From positions 1,831,001-1,895,000 of the forward strand of contig NZ_AP024849.1 in NCBI RefSeq assembly GCF_019977655.1: a DNA stretch of 64,000 nt. The letters are read 5' to 3'. Made by a program: the position numbers and the translations under genes. The notes below the pieces were generated by a model that saw only the letters and a list, made by a program, of their open reading frames with translations, was not told the DNA's origin and made no database searches. The DNA comes from Clostridium gelidum (GTDB lineage Bacteria > Bacillota > Clostridia > Clostridiales > Clostridiaceae). This document shows positions 17,564 through 26,081 of this stretch, one piece after another (the first letter of the stretch is position 1; the number at the start of each line of letters is the position of its first letter).

Positions 17564-19141
17564 ATGACATTACTTAATGAGACTATTGGATCATATACTA
17601 ATAAAATATTCAAAAAGTTTGAAGACAAAGAAGCTGTAGTGTATATAGAAGATAACAGACGTTTTACATTCAAAAAGCTTAACTTTGAAGTAGATATGAT
17701 AGCTAAAAGTTTAATATCTATTGGAATAAAGAAAGGTGATCACGTAGCTTTGCTATCATGTAATTCGCCAGAATGGATAATAGTGTTTTTAGCTACATTA
17801 AAAATAGGTGCTGTATCCGTCTGCTTAAGCTATTCATCAACTGAGGAAGAAATCGATTATATGCTAAAGCAATCTGATTCAACAATATTAATTGTAAGTG
17901 ATAAAGATATGATTGAAAAAGTTGATTTAGAGAAATTCACTTATCTTAAAATAACGTTGAAAATAAAAACTTTATTTAACTTAGGTTTTATAATGTCTCA
18001 AATGAAGAACGTATTAAATGATGATCTTATGAATATTGCAAATGATGTTTCTCAAAATGATTTGGCTACAATTTTATATACATCAGGAACTACTGGAAAG
18101 CCAAAAGGAGTTATGTTTACACATAGTGCTGTTTTAAATGGTCCTCTTTCTTTTAGTAAAAATTATGGTTATACATCAAAAGATACGATTCTAGTTACAC
18201 TACCATTGAATCATATATTGGGGGGGAAATATACGGCACTTCTTGGACTTCTATCTGGAAGTACAATAGTATTAATGAAAAAATTTAAAACAGACGTTGC
18301 GCTTAAAGCAATTGAAACCGAAAAATGTACTGGCTTTCATGGAGTTCCAACAATGTATCAATATTTAATAAGTAAATGTAATTCATATGACTTATCAAGT
18401 TTGAGAGTAGGGATGATTGCAGGAGCAGTTTCGTCTGAAACACTTATGAAAGATATAATGGAACATCTTCACATTACTGAATTAAGCAATACTTTTGGAC
18501 AAACTGAAACTCTTGGAGTAACTCAAACTCCAATTTATGATAAAAATCATCCAAAAGTAAATACTGTTGGTAGACCAGTTGAACATGTGGAGATAAAAAT
18601 ATGTGATTTAAAAACTGGACATACACTTCCACCAAATGTGGAAGGTGAGTTATGTGTAAAAAGTCCTTATAGTATGCTTGGATATTATAATAATCCTATT
18701 GCAACAAATGTTACGGTTATAGATAATTGGGTGCATACAGGTGATATTGCATTTATAGATGAAGATGGGTATTTATCTATAAAGGGACGAATAAAAGATG
18801 TAATAATTAGAGGTGGAGAAAATATTTCTCCAACAGATATTGAAAATCATCTTATTAAACACTCTGAAATTGAAAATGCAATAATTGTTGGTATTCCAGA
18901 TGAAACTCTTGGGGAAGAAATAGTTGCTTTTATTAAAGTTAAAAAACCTTCTATCTTAACTAAAGAAGATATATTTGAATTTTTATCTGGGAAAATCTCA
19001 AAATATAAATTCCCTAAGCATATAGAATTTATAGATACATTTCCATTAACATCTACTGGGAAAATCAAACGAAATTCACTAAAACAAATTGCAATTGAAA
19101 GAATTAATCCTATTGTATTCGCTGAAGTTGCAATTAATTAA
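17564..19141 (+). CDS. Acyl-CoA synthetase (class I adenylate-forming enzyme)
   Basis: A 525-residue AMP-dependent ligase. Visible motifs are the AMP-binding P-loop ILYTSGTTGKPKGVMFTH, SNTFGQTETLG, the hinge WVHTGDIAFIDEDGYLSIKGR and the C-terminal lysine region STGKIKRNSLK. It activates a carboxylic acid, probably a fatty acid, to acyl-AMP and then acyl-CoA. The ATG at 17564 has AGAGGTG 8 nt upstream and is preferred over the one at 17543. It lies 240 bp after the KAS III-like gene, which may use its product. Exact acid specificity is not readable. Confidence 0.87.
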   Translation: MTLLNETIGSYTNKIFKKFEDKEAVVYIEDNRRFTFKKLNFEVDMIAKSLISIGIKKGDHVALLSCNSPEWIIVFLATLKIGAVSVCLSYSSTEEEIDYMLKQSDSTILIVSDKDMIEKVDLEKFTYLKITLKIKTLFNLGFIMSQMKNVLNDDLMNIANDVSQNDLATILYTSGTTGKPKGVMFTHSAVLNGPLSFSKNYGYTSKDTILVTLPLNHILGGKYTALLGLLSGSTIVLMKKFKTDVALKAIETEKCTGFHGVPTMYQYLISKCNSYDLSSLRVGMIAGAVSSETLMKDIMEHLHITELSNTFGQTETLGVTQTPIYDKNHPKVNTVGRPVEHVEIKICDLKTGHTLPPNVEGELCVKSPYSMLGYYNNPIATNVTVIDNWVHTGDIAFIDEDGYLSIKGRIKDVIIRGGENISPTDIENHLIKHSEIENAIIVGIPDETLGEEIVAFIKVKKPSILTKEDIFEFLSGKISKYKFPKHIEFIDTFPLTSTGKIKRNSLKQIAIERINPIVFAEVAIN

Positions 19142-19186
19142 AGAAGAAGGAATAGCTGAAAATAATTAATATATAATATAAATTGA

Positions 19187-19268
19187 TAATAGCAAAATTA
19201 TCAAAAGGTAAGGTCGCAAAGCCGTGGGTCTAAAGAAAAGTATTTTCTATGATTGCCAGGTTACCAAA
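19187..19268 (+). ncRNA. Cyclic di-GMP-I (GEMM-I) riboswitch
   Basis: The conserved core is present: GGTAAGGTCGCAAAGCC, then GGGTCTAA, a variable hairpin (AGAAAAGTATTTTCT), then ATGATTGCCAGGTTACC. This matches the GEMM-I pattern with its GNRA-like receptor contact and P1b/P2 elements. It lies in the leader of a chemotaxis receptor gene, a classic target. No clear terminator follows before the coding region, so the mode (transcription or translation) is open. Confidence 0.88.
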
Positions 19269-19504
19269 TTATACGTATAAGAATCGATATATATACTTAT
19301 ATTTGGGTATGTATTATTAATTAATAATAAACACCTTTAATTTGCAAAAAAAGAATGGAAATGATATGATTAAAAAGGAAAAATAGGATAAAATAACATA
19401 ATATAAGTAATGTAAACATTATATGATATAATATGTACACTATTTATGTTATGCAAATTAATTACATAAATATACAAAATTTTAAAAATACCTAGGAGGT
19501 AACA

Positions 19505-21037
19505 ATGAATACAGAAGAAAGCTCTATAATAACTTTTAATAAAAAAACCCTTAAATTTGTACTAATATTTTATGTGGCATTGTGTACTATGGCATTATTA
19601 TTTTTTAGCGCATTAAAATTGTTTGGATTTAATGATAGTATAAATATAAATTCTTTGATTATTCAAGGAATAGCTGTTTTAATTTATGCTATAGTACTTC
19701 GAATATGTTATAAATGTACACTTACTGAAAATGGTTTCAACATAAAAGCGTTTAAGATAACAAAGATTATGATTTTAATATTAACTTATTTTCAGTATTT
19801 ATTTTTGAATTTTACGATGCATTTAAATTCCATATGGTTTATGATTTTCTATTTCGTCATTCTTGGAGCATTATTTTTTGATTTAAAAATGATTACGATA
19901 TCAATAATTTTAAGTATTATTTGTCAAATAGTAGTAGTTGCAAATAATCCTTCAATTTTTTTAGATAATCAATTTCATATAGCAGAAGTAGCTATGAGAA
20001 TAATTACTATTTCTTTAACTTTATCAATAATCTTTATGGTTGTATATTTTGCAGCTAAGCTATTAGAATCAATTGGTGAAAAAGAAATTGAAATCAAAGA
20101 AGAAAATCAAAAATTATTATATTTATTTAAAAATATAGGTGAAATGTCTACTTCTGTTTTGGAATCAAGTGAAAACTTAAGTGTTGCTATTGAAGAGCAA
20201 ACAAGTTCACTTCTGGAAGTTTCAGCAACAAGCCATTCGGTATCAAAAGCTTCTGATGAAATGCTTGATAAATCAAATAAGAATAAAGAGATATTAAGCA
20301 CTTTATTAAGTGCTAATGAGGTAGTTGTGAGTAGAACAAAAGATAGTGAGGATAAAATAAAGGAATTTATCAATATGACAGATAAAAACCAGATATCTTT
20401 AAATGATACTCTCGTAATTATTAATGATATAAAAGATAGTATAGAAGATACGTTTGAGTCTACAAAAGAGCTGGAACAAAAATCACGACAAGTAGATGAA
20501 ATATTAACTCTTATTGGAGATATATCAGAACAAACAAATCTTCTTGCTTTAAATGCATCAATTGAAGCAGCAAGAGCAGGTGAATATGGTAAAGGGTTTG
20601 CAGTAGTAGCAGAAGAAATAAAAACATTAGCTGAAGGAACAAAGGAATCACTTACTCAAGTAAGTTCAATTGTAGGTGAGTTAAAAAGTAAAATTAACAT
20701 AGTTCAAGAACAAATGACTCATAACAACGAAAAATCTCAAGCGGGAAATAATATTATTAATGAAACAGTTCAAGGATTAAATAGTATGACTTCGGATTTG
20801 AAATTATTTAGTAATAATATTATGGATATAAGTAAAGCTTCTACTACATTACTTACAGAAACTAAAAATGTAGTTAAATTTAATGAAGAAGTAGGCAATA
20901 TAACAAAAGATACAATATCAAAATATGAAATGGTAACAGAAGCAGTAACACAAAGTGCTTCTACTAGTGAAGAAATTGAGGCTAGTATTAATGAACTTAG
21001 AAATGTTGCTGAAGATATGAATAAACTTATTAAATAA
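19505..21037 (+). CDS. Methyl-accepting chemotaxis protein with polytopic membrane sensor
   Basis: A 510-residue receptor. The N-terminal ~190 residues form about six transmembrane segments with no large extracellular domain and no recognisable HAMP; this differs from the usual two-TM receptor. The cytoplasmic half carries the MCP signalling hairpin, with the conserved tip EQTNLLALNASIEAARAGEYGKGFAVVAEEI. An AGGAGG site lies just before the ATG. Its leader holds the c-di-GMP riboswitch, so its synthesis is coupled to the motile/sessile switch. Ligand unknown; the membrane part may sense a lipophilic or energy-linked signal (inference). Confidence 0.88.
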   Translation: MNTEESSIITFNKKTLKFVLIFYVALCTMALLFFSALKLFGFNDSININSLIIQGIAVLIYAIVLRICYKCTLTENGFNIKAFKITKIMILILTYFQYLFLNFTMHLNSIWFMIFYFVILGALFFDLKMITISIILSIICQIVVVANNPSIFLDNQFHIAEVAMRIITISLTLSIIFMVVYFAAKLLESIGEKEIEIKEENQKLLYLFKNIGEMSTSVLESSENLSVAIEEQTSSLLEVSATSHSVSKASDEMLDKSNKNKEILSTLLSANEVVVSRTKDSEDKIKEFINMTDKNQISLNDTLVIINDIKDSIEDTFESTKELEQKSRQVDEILTLIGDISEQTNLLALNASIEAARAGEYGKGFAVVAEEIKTLAEGTKESLTQVSSIVGELKSKINIVQEQMTHNNEKSQAGNNIINETVQGLNSMTSDLKLFSNNIMDISKASTTLLTETKNVVKFNEEVGNITKDTISKYEMVTEAVTQSASTSEEIEASINELRNVAEDMNKLIK

Positions 21038-21081
21038 ATTGTATAAAAAACAACTATCAGAATATATATACATAGAAAATA

Positions 21082-21119
21082 AAAACTACTCAGTTATCAT
21101 AATTGAGTAGTTTTTTTAT
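21082..21119 (+). terminator. Terminator after chemotaxis receptor
   Basis: A 14-position stem 21082-21095/21101-21114 (one mismatch) with seven T. Confidence 0.88.
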
Positions 21120-21250
21120 AGAAAAAAATTAAAATAATATGTTTACCTTTTAGCAGACTTAATAGGTATATATATGGTACCATTATCTTATAGGGATGTA
21201 GGAAACATAATGGTTAAGAAGGAATGAGTGTTAATTAGGATAATATAGTA

Positions 21251-21445
21251 TATGTTGATTTTACATAAGAATTGGTTAGCGAAATGAATGTAGGTGCAGT
21301 TTATGAAAGTATGATTTTACAAAGTATTACTAATACACTTGGAACTTATTATGGTGTGGAAAAAGTATATATTACAATAGAAGGAGAACTTTATGGATCA
21401 GGCCATATTATAAAGGAAAAAGGTGAAACTTTTACTGTGGATTAA
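21251..21445 (+). pseudogene. GerMN-domain fragment with in-frame stop
   Basis: Reading from 21251 gives YVDFT, a TAA, then ELVSEMNVGAVYESMILQ and EKVYITIEGELYGSGHIIKE to the stop at 21445. This is the pattern of a GerMN domain (spore germination/sporulation protein GerM type). The N-terminal lipoprotein part is missing and a nonsense codon interrupts the rest. Confidence 0.6.
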
Positions 21446-21590
21446 AAAAAGTGTTGAATTAAAATCTGAATAAGTTTAATGCTTCGTCATATTATTTTAA
21501 TTTTACAATCATAGGTTTAATAGGAACACTCGTAGCAGATTTAATTTTAAAGTGACTAATATAGAGAATTAATAAGGGGAGAAAATATTT

Positions 21591-22457
21591 ATGTACGATT
21601 ATCCATTATACAGACCACCTAGTGAAGGAAATAGCCTTATAATACAAGCAACTTTAGGATGCTCTCATAATAAATGTAGCTTTTGTAATATGTATAAATC
21701 CAAGAAATTTACAATAAAAGCAATAGAAGATATTAAAAATGATATAAGTTGTTTTAGACAAAAATATGAACATGTAGAAAGAATATTTTTAGCTGATGGA
21801 GATGCTTTGATACTTAAAACAGAGGATTTAAAGGGAATATTAGTATATATAAAAAAATTATTTCCTGAATGTAGTAGGGTTACTCTTTATGGTTCCCCTA
21901 AATCTATATTACTTAAAACTCCACAGGAATTAAGTGATCTTAAAGATTTAGGATTATCAATGATATATATGGGCGTTGAAAGTGGAAATGATGAAGTTTT
22001 AAAGGATATTAATAAAGGCGTAAGTAGTGAGGATTTAATTAAGGCTGCAAAGAAGGTTAAGGATGCAAATATATTATTGTCAGTAACGGTTATAGCTGGA
22101 ATTGGTGGAGCAGAGCGCAGTAAAAGTCATGCAATTAAAACTGGTGAAATGATAAGCAGTATGATTCCAGATTATTTAGGTGTATTGACTCTTATGGTTG
22201 AGGAAGGAACTAATTTGCATAATAAAATTATAAATAAAGAATTTGAACTTTTAAATGACAAAGAGATTTTAAATGAGATTAAGCTTTTAATAAAGTACAT
22301 TAATGTAAAAGAACCAATAATATTTAGATGCAATCATGCATCAAATTATATTTCATTAAGTGGAAATTTACCTAAAGATAAAGAAAAATTATTAACTCAA
22401 ATAAACTATTATCAAGATACAAATAAACTGAAACAAGAAGAGGACAGAAGACTTTAA
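21591..22457 (+). CDS. Radical SAM protein
   Basis: A 288-residue radical SAM enzyme with the iron-sulfur cysteines arranged CX4CX2C in LGCSHNKCSFCNMYK (about residues 24-32), then the Gly-rich and Glu positions MGVESGNDEVLKDINKG of the TIM barrel. It is an Elp3/HemN-like architecture without extra domains. GGGGAG precedes the ATG. It stands alone among gene relics, so context offers no substrate. Many clostridia carry similar proteins of unknown reaction. Confidence 0.82.
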   Translation: MYDYPLYRPPSEGNSLIIQATLGCSHNKCSFCNMYKSKKFTIKAIEDIKNDISCFRQKYEHVERIFLADGDALILKTEDLKGILVYIKKLFPECSRVTLYGSPKSILLKTPQELSDLKDLGLSMIYMGVESGNDEVLKDINKGVSSEDLIKAAKKVKDANILLSVTVIAGIGGAERSKSHAIKTGEMISSMIPDYLGVLTLMVEEGTNLHNKIINKEFELLNDKEILNEIKLLIKYINVKEPIIFRCNHASNYISLSGNLPKDKEKLLTQINYYQDTNKLKQEEDRRL

Positions 22458-22516
22458 TGGTCTTTTTCCTAGAATAGATGGTTACTCCAAACCTATGAAA
22501 ATATAAAGTAGATATA

Positions 22517-22650
22517 TAAAGTTTTCTTATGATTTGAGAAAAATAGAAAAATGTATGAAAAATAGAAAATGTGATTTTATTACATTTGATGATGTTGCTA
22601 TAAAAGTAGTAGACATTATTATAAGCTCTATAGAAAGTACAAATGATTAA
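22517..22650 (+). pseudogene. Unidentified C-terminal gene fragment
   Basis: A frame ending at 22650 reads KFSYDLRKIEKCM ... CDFITFDDVAIKVVDIIISS, protein-like and without a start codon or ribosome site. It resembles the last helix-strand unit of a larger enzyme, possibly a polysaccharide deacetylase, but I cannot name the family. Confidence 0.35.
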
Positions 22651-22727
22651 TAATATTGAAAACTCCAGTACTTCATTAGTCGGGTATGTAAACGATAAAA
22701 TTAATTTTTAAAGGGGTGTGCATATAG

Positions 22728-23096
22728 GTAACATAAGAAAAAATAATAATCAGAATAATAGTATACCAATAACAATTCTTCTAAATAAGATAAAAAAGAT
22801 TTCTGTAAATGTTCAAAAATATGTAGAATTTCTATTTATATTAAAAGGTGATAAAAAAAGGTCGTTATCGTATAAAGCGATATATTTTAAATAGAGAACA
22901 TGGAAGTATCTTTGATGAGTGGCTAAATATGAATTCAACTTATAATATTAAAAAGGAGGAAATTGATTATTTAAAACAAATTTGTGTGCCAAAGCAAACC
23001 GTTTTTTATGTAGAAAGTATAGATGAACTAAGGATAGAAAGCTGTCTTTCACCACATGAGGTTAATTTTTATGAGGTTACATTTGAATATAGTTAG
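22728..23096 (+). pseudogene. Relic of an AraC-GH39 fusion (ends retained, middle deleted)
   Basis: One frame from about 22728 to 22853 reads SIPITILLNKIKKISV ... VEFLFILKGD, like the cupin start of AraC-type sensor domains. From about 22850 another frame reads YRIKRYILNREHGSIFDEWL, then EIDYLKQICVPKQTVFYVES and LSPHEVNFYEVTFE, which resembles the C-terminal beta domain of GH39 xylosidases. Some clostridia have an AraC-GH39 fusion of ~800 residues; here ~650 residues would be missing from its centre. The two pieces together support this reading, but each alone is short. Confidence 0.45.
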
Positions 23097-23508
23097 AGGT
23101 ATAAGAAAGTTATTGATAGTAATGGAGAGGCGTCAGATTAAAGAGTTATAATTTACTAGTGATTGATAATCTTCATGTGATAATTTTTTAGGTGTATAGG
23201 GATTTGAAACGAATTTTTTTGAGGATGAAAATGTATAATATTTGACATGTTTATGATTAAATACTAAAATTATAGTTGTAAATAAAACTAACTTTATTGA
23301 GATAATTTTTATTTTAGAGATGTTATTTTATTACGCAAAGTGGATATTCAAATTTAGAAATTGCAAGAAATAAAAAGGATAACGAAGAGAACCTGTTTAT
23401 AATAGGCAAAGCAGATATTAAAAATTATTTTAATAATTTACAGAAATAAATAGACTATATGATGATAGGCAAATAAAAATGTAAAGTAAGAATTAGGAGT
23501 GAGTTAAA
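23097..23508. other. Mostly non-coding stretch with a coding-like fragment
   Basis: A frame from about 23332 to 23449 reads SGYSNLEIARNKKDNEENLF and KADIKNYFNNLQK before a stop. It has no start or ribosome site and may be another gene tail. The rest shows nothing I can name. Confidence 0.35.
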
Positions 23509-24492
23509 ATAAAAACTACAATAGCAGATATAGCTTCCATCGTAGGAGTAGCTAAAAGTACTGTATCAAGATATTTAAATGGTGGGTATGTTAGTGAAGA
23601 AACTAGAAAAAAGATTGACAAGGCAATAAAAGATACTAATTATGTTCCAAACAATTTTGCACAAAGTTTAAAAGCAAAAAAGAATAATCTTATAGGAATA
23701 ATTGTGCCAAGACTAGATTCCTATGCAACGTCAAGAACATTAGCAGGAATAGATGAAACATTAAGGAAATTAGGATATCAATTGATAATATCTTGCACAG
23801 GACAAAAGGATGAAAGAGAAATTGAGAGTATTGAAAATTTAGTAAATCAAAGGGTTTCAGGAATGATTTTAATAGCAGGAAAAATAACTGATAAGCATAA
23901 GAAAGCATTAGGAGGAAGTAATATACCAGTTATATTATTAGGACAAAAAAATGAGAATTTTTATTGCATTTTACATGATGATGAAGATGCAGGATATCAG
24001 GTTGGAGAATATATAATAAGTAAGGGACATAGAAATATATGTTATATTGATGTAGATAAAGAAGGCGTTTCAGCATGGTCAAGAAGAAGAATGGGATTTG
24101 AAAAGTGCATGAAAGAGAATTATATAGATAGTGTTTCATTTTTTAAAAGTGATTCAACTATAGAAGATGCTATTGAAGTAGTGGGAAAAATAGTATCTAC
24201 TCAAAAACCAACAATTATTGTATGTGCTACTGATAGTATTGCGATTGGAGTTATGAAAGGATTAACAAAAATGGAAATATCAATTCCTAAGGAAATTTCT
24301 GTTACAGGAATAGGAGATTATGAGATAGCAGGGATGATAACCCCATCTCTAACAACAATTCATTACCCATATAAATCTTGTGGAAAGCTTTTAGCAGAAA
24401 ACATTGTTAATTTAATAATTGGAAATAATACGAATAAAGAGACTATTATTCCAGTAAAATTAATTGAAAGAGAAAGTGTTGACAAGCTATGA
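23509..24492 (+). CDS. LacI family regulator, apparent AUA start
   Basis: Starting at 23509 the protein (327 residues) is a full LacI regulator: helix-turn-helix TTIADIASIVGVAKSTVSRYL, hinge KAKKNNLIGIIVPRL, then a periplasmic-binding-like effector domain. The first codon in register with AGGAG (23495-23499, 9 nt spacing) is ATA, with a stop just before it (23500-23502) and no ATG, GTG or TTG before the helix-turn-helix. The next usable start, GTG 23704, would remove the whole DNA-binding domain. Either AUA initiates poorly or an ATG has mutated. It precedes a PTS-sugar operon with two identical palindromic operators, its probable target. Confidence 0.82.
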   Translation: MKTTIADIASIVGVAKSTVSRYLNGGYVSEETRKKIDKAIKDTNYVPNNFAQSLKAKKNNLIGIIVPRLDSYATSRTLAGIDETLRKLGYQLIISCTGQKDEREIESIENLVNQRVSGMILIAGKITDKHKKALGGSNIPVILLGQKNENFYCILHDDEDAGYQVGEYIISKGHRNICYIDVDKEGVSAWSRRRMGFEKCMKENYIDSVSFFKSDSTIEDAIEVVGKIVSTQKPTIIVCATDSIAIGVMKGLTKMEISIPKEISVTGIGDYEIAGMITPSLTTIHYPYKSCGKLLAENIVNLIIGNNTNKETIIPVKLIERESVDKL

Positions 24493-24507
24493 AAACGATA
24501 ATATAAT
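24479..24507 (+). promoter_or_regulatory. Consensus sigma-A promoter of the sugar operon
   Basis: A perfect TTGACA (24479-24484), 17-bp spacer and perfect TATAAT (24502-24507). The -35 lies inside the last codons of the LacI gene. A catabolite-response-like site, TGAAAACGATAATA (24490-24503, one mismatch at the end to TGNAARCGNWWWCA), overlaps the spacer and -10, suggesting CcpA control. Confidence 0.8.
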
Positions 24508-24514
24508 ACAAATA

Positions 24515-24568
24515 AGGAACCGGTTCTGCACCGGTTAATTTTAAAAGGTGTGAGGAACCGGTTCTGCA
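24515..24568 (+). promoter_or_regulatory. Twin LacI-type operators
   Basis: A 16-bp direct repeat AGGAACCGGTTCTGCA at 24515-24530 and 24553-24568, each with the CCGG-centred palindrome GAACCGGTTC (24517-24526, 24555-24564). A partial third, CACCGGTTAA, follows the first. The first operator begins about 3 bp after the predicted transcription start, so repressor binding would block initiation; two sites 38 bp apart allow cooperative binding. Confidence 0.8.
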
Positions 24569-24660
24569 AAGAAATATTTAATAGGATATTAAATATGATG
24601 TAATCAGAATCTATTTTTTAGGTGATGCAAAAAATGTTGCAAGTATAAGGAGGAAGAAAA

Positions 24661-26067
24661 ATGGCTAAAGATGAAAAGTTTATAAAATTAGCAAAAGCGA
24701 TTTTAGAAGAAGTAGGTGAGAAAGAAAACATTATTAATGCTGCTCACTGTGCTACAAGATTGCGTTTTAATTTGAGAGATGAAAATGTTCCTAATGATGA
24801 AAAAATTAAGGAAATTAAAGGAGTACTAGGAGTTATTCGAGCGGGTGGACAACTTCAGGTAATTATTGGGCAAGATGTATCAAAAGTTTATGATGAGGTT
24901 TGCAAAATAATTGGAGTTAAAAGTAATGATATGATTGATGAAAATAATAAACCAAAGGAAAAAATAACAATCAAATCAGTCTTAAATGGAATATTAGATG
25001 TACTATCTGGAAGTTTAGTTCCTGCGATACCAGTTATTACAGCATCAGCATTTTTTAAGATGTTTGCTGCATTATTTGGACCATCAATGTTTAATATAAT
25101 TAGTGATAAAAGTGATTTTTATGTATTGTCAACATTTGTTGGAGATGCAGGTTTCTATTTCTTTCCAGTTTTGATTGGTTATACTTCAGCTAAAAAATTT
25201 AAAGTATCACCAATTATGGGAATATTGCTAGGGGCGATTATGTTACATCCTACATTTACAGGTCTTGTTGGTAAAGAGTTTAGTGTTTATGGTATTCCTT
25301 GTTCAGTACAAAATTATGGAAGTACAATTTTACCAATAATATTATCTGTTTGGGTAATGTCATATGTTGAAAGATTCTTTAATAAATACTTGCCTTCTGC
25401 ATTAAGAAGTGTTTTTGCTCCAGCATTTACAATCGTAGTTATGCTACCAATTGCTCTATGTGTTTTAGGACCAGCTGGGTCATTCTTAGGGAATTATATT
25501 TGTAATGGTATCATAGCATTAGGAGGAATTTCAGGGTTCTTAGGAGTAGCAATAATTGGTGCTACATTTGAATTTTTAGTTATGAGTGGAATGCATATGA
25601 TTTTAATTGCTTTTTTATTCCAAGTTTTCGCAACTGCAGGACATGAAAACTTTGTAGCAGTAGGTATGGCCGCAGCAACATACGCAGTAGCAGGAATGTG
25701 CTTGGGAGCAGCCTTAAGAATTAAAGATTCTGAGCAAAAATCTCTATCATTTGGTTTCTTGATATCTTTATTAGTGGGAGGAATAACTGAACCAGGTTTA
25801 TACGGAGTAGGTGTTAGGTACAAAAAACCATTATTAGGGTTAGTAGCTGGCGGATTTGCAGGTGGATTATATATGGGAATATTGCATCTTGGACATTATA
25901 CACTTATACCGTCTACTAATATAATTGGAATTTTAGCTTTTACTGGTAATGGAGTGTCTAACTTAGTAAATGGAATTATCGGTTGTATTATTTCAGTAAT
26001 TGTTGCTGCAGTTGTTACTTATTTTTTTGGTTTTGATAAAAATGATCCGATTGTAAAAGGTAATTAA
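24661..26067 (+). CDS. PTS sugar transporter EIIBC (sucrose/beta-glucoside type)
   Basis: A 468-residue protein: the N-terminal EIIB domain with the phospho-cysteine in NAAHCATRLRFNL (Cys30), then a ten-segment EIIC membrane domain (from ~residue 105; GSLVPAIPVITASAF, SGMHMILIAFLF, GITEPGLYGVGVRYKKP). It phosphorylates a sugar while importing it. EIIA is not fused but encoded three genes on. The neighbouring GH32 enzyme suggests sucrose or another fructoside. AGGAGG precedes the ATG. It is the first gene of the LacI-controlled operon. Confidence 0.9.
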   Translation: MAKDEKFIKLAKAILEEVGEKENIINAAHCATRLRFNLRDENVPNDEKIKEIKGVLGVIRAGGQLQVIIGQDVSKVYDEVCKIIGVKSNDMIDENNKPKEKITIKSVLNGILDVLSGSLVPAIPVITASAFFKMFAALFGPSMFNIISDKSDFYVLSTFVGDAGFYFFPVLIGYTSAKKFKVSPIMGILLGAIMLHPTFTGLVGKEFSVYGIPCSVQNYGSTILPIILSVWVMSYVERFFNKYLPSALRSVFAPAFTIVVMLPIALCVLGPAGSFLGNYICNGIIALGGISGFLGVAIIGATFEFLVMSGMHMILIAFLFQVFATAGHENFVAVGMAAATYAVAGMCLGAALRIKDSEQKSLSFGFLISLLVGGITEPGLYGVGVRYKKPLLGLVAGGFAGGLYMGILHLGHYTLIPSTNIIGILAFTGNGVSNLVNGIIGCIISVIVAAVVTYFFGFDKNDPIVKGN

Positions 26068-26081
26068 GAAAGGATTATGAT

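Noticed and set aside
24363..24569. Minus-strand frame over the twin operators
   Set aside because: It covers the consensus promoter and operators and has no family resemblance.
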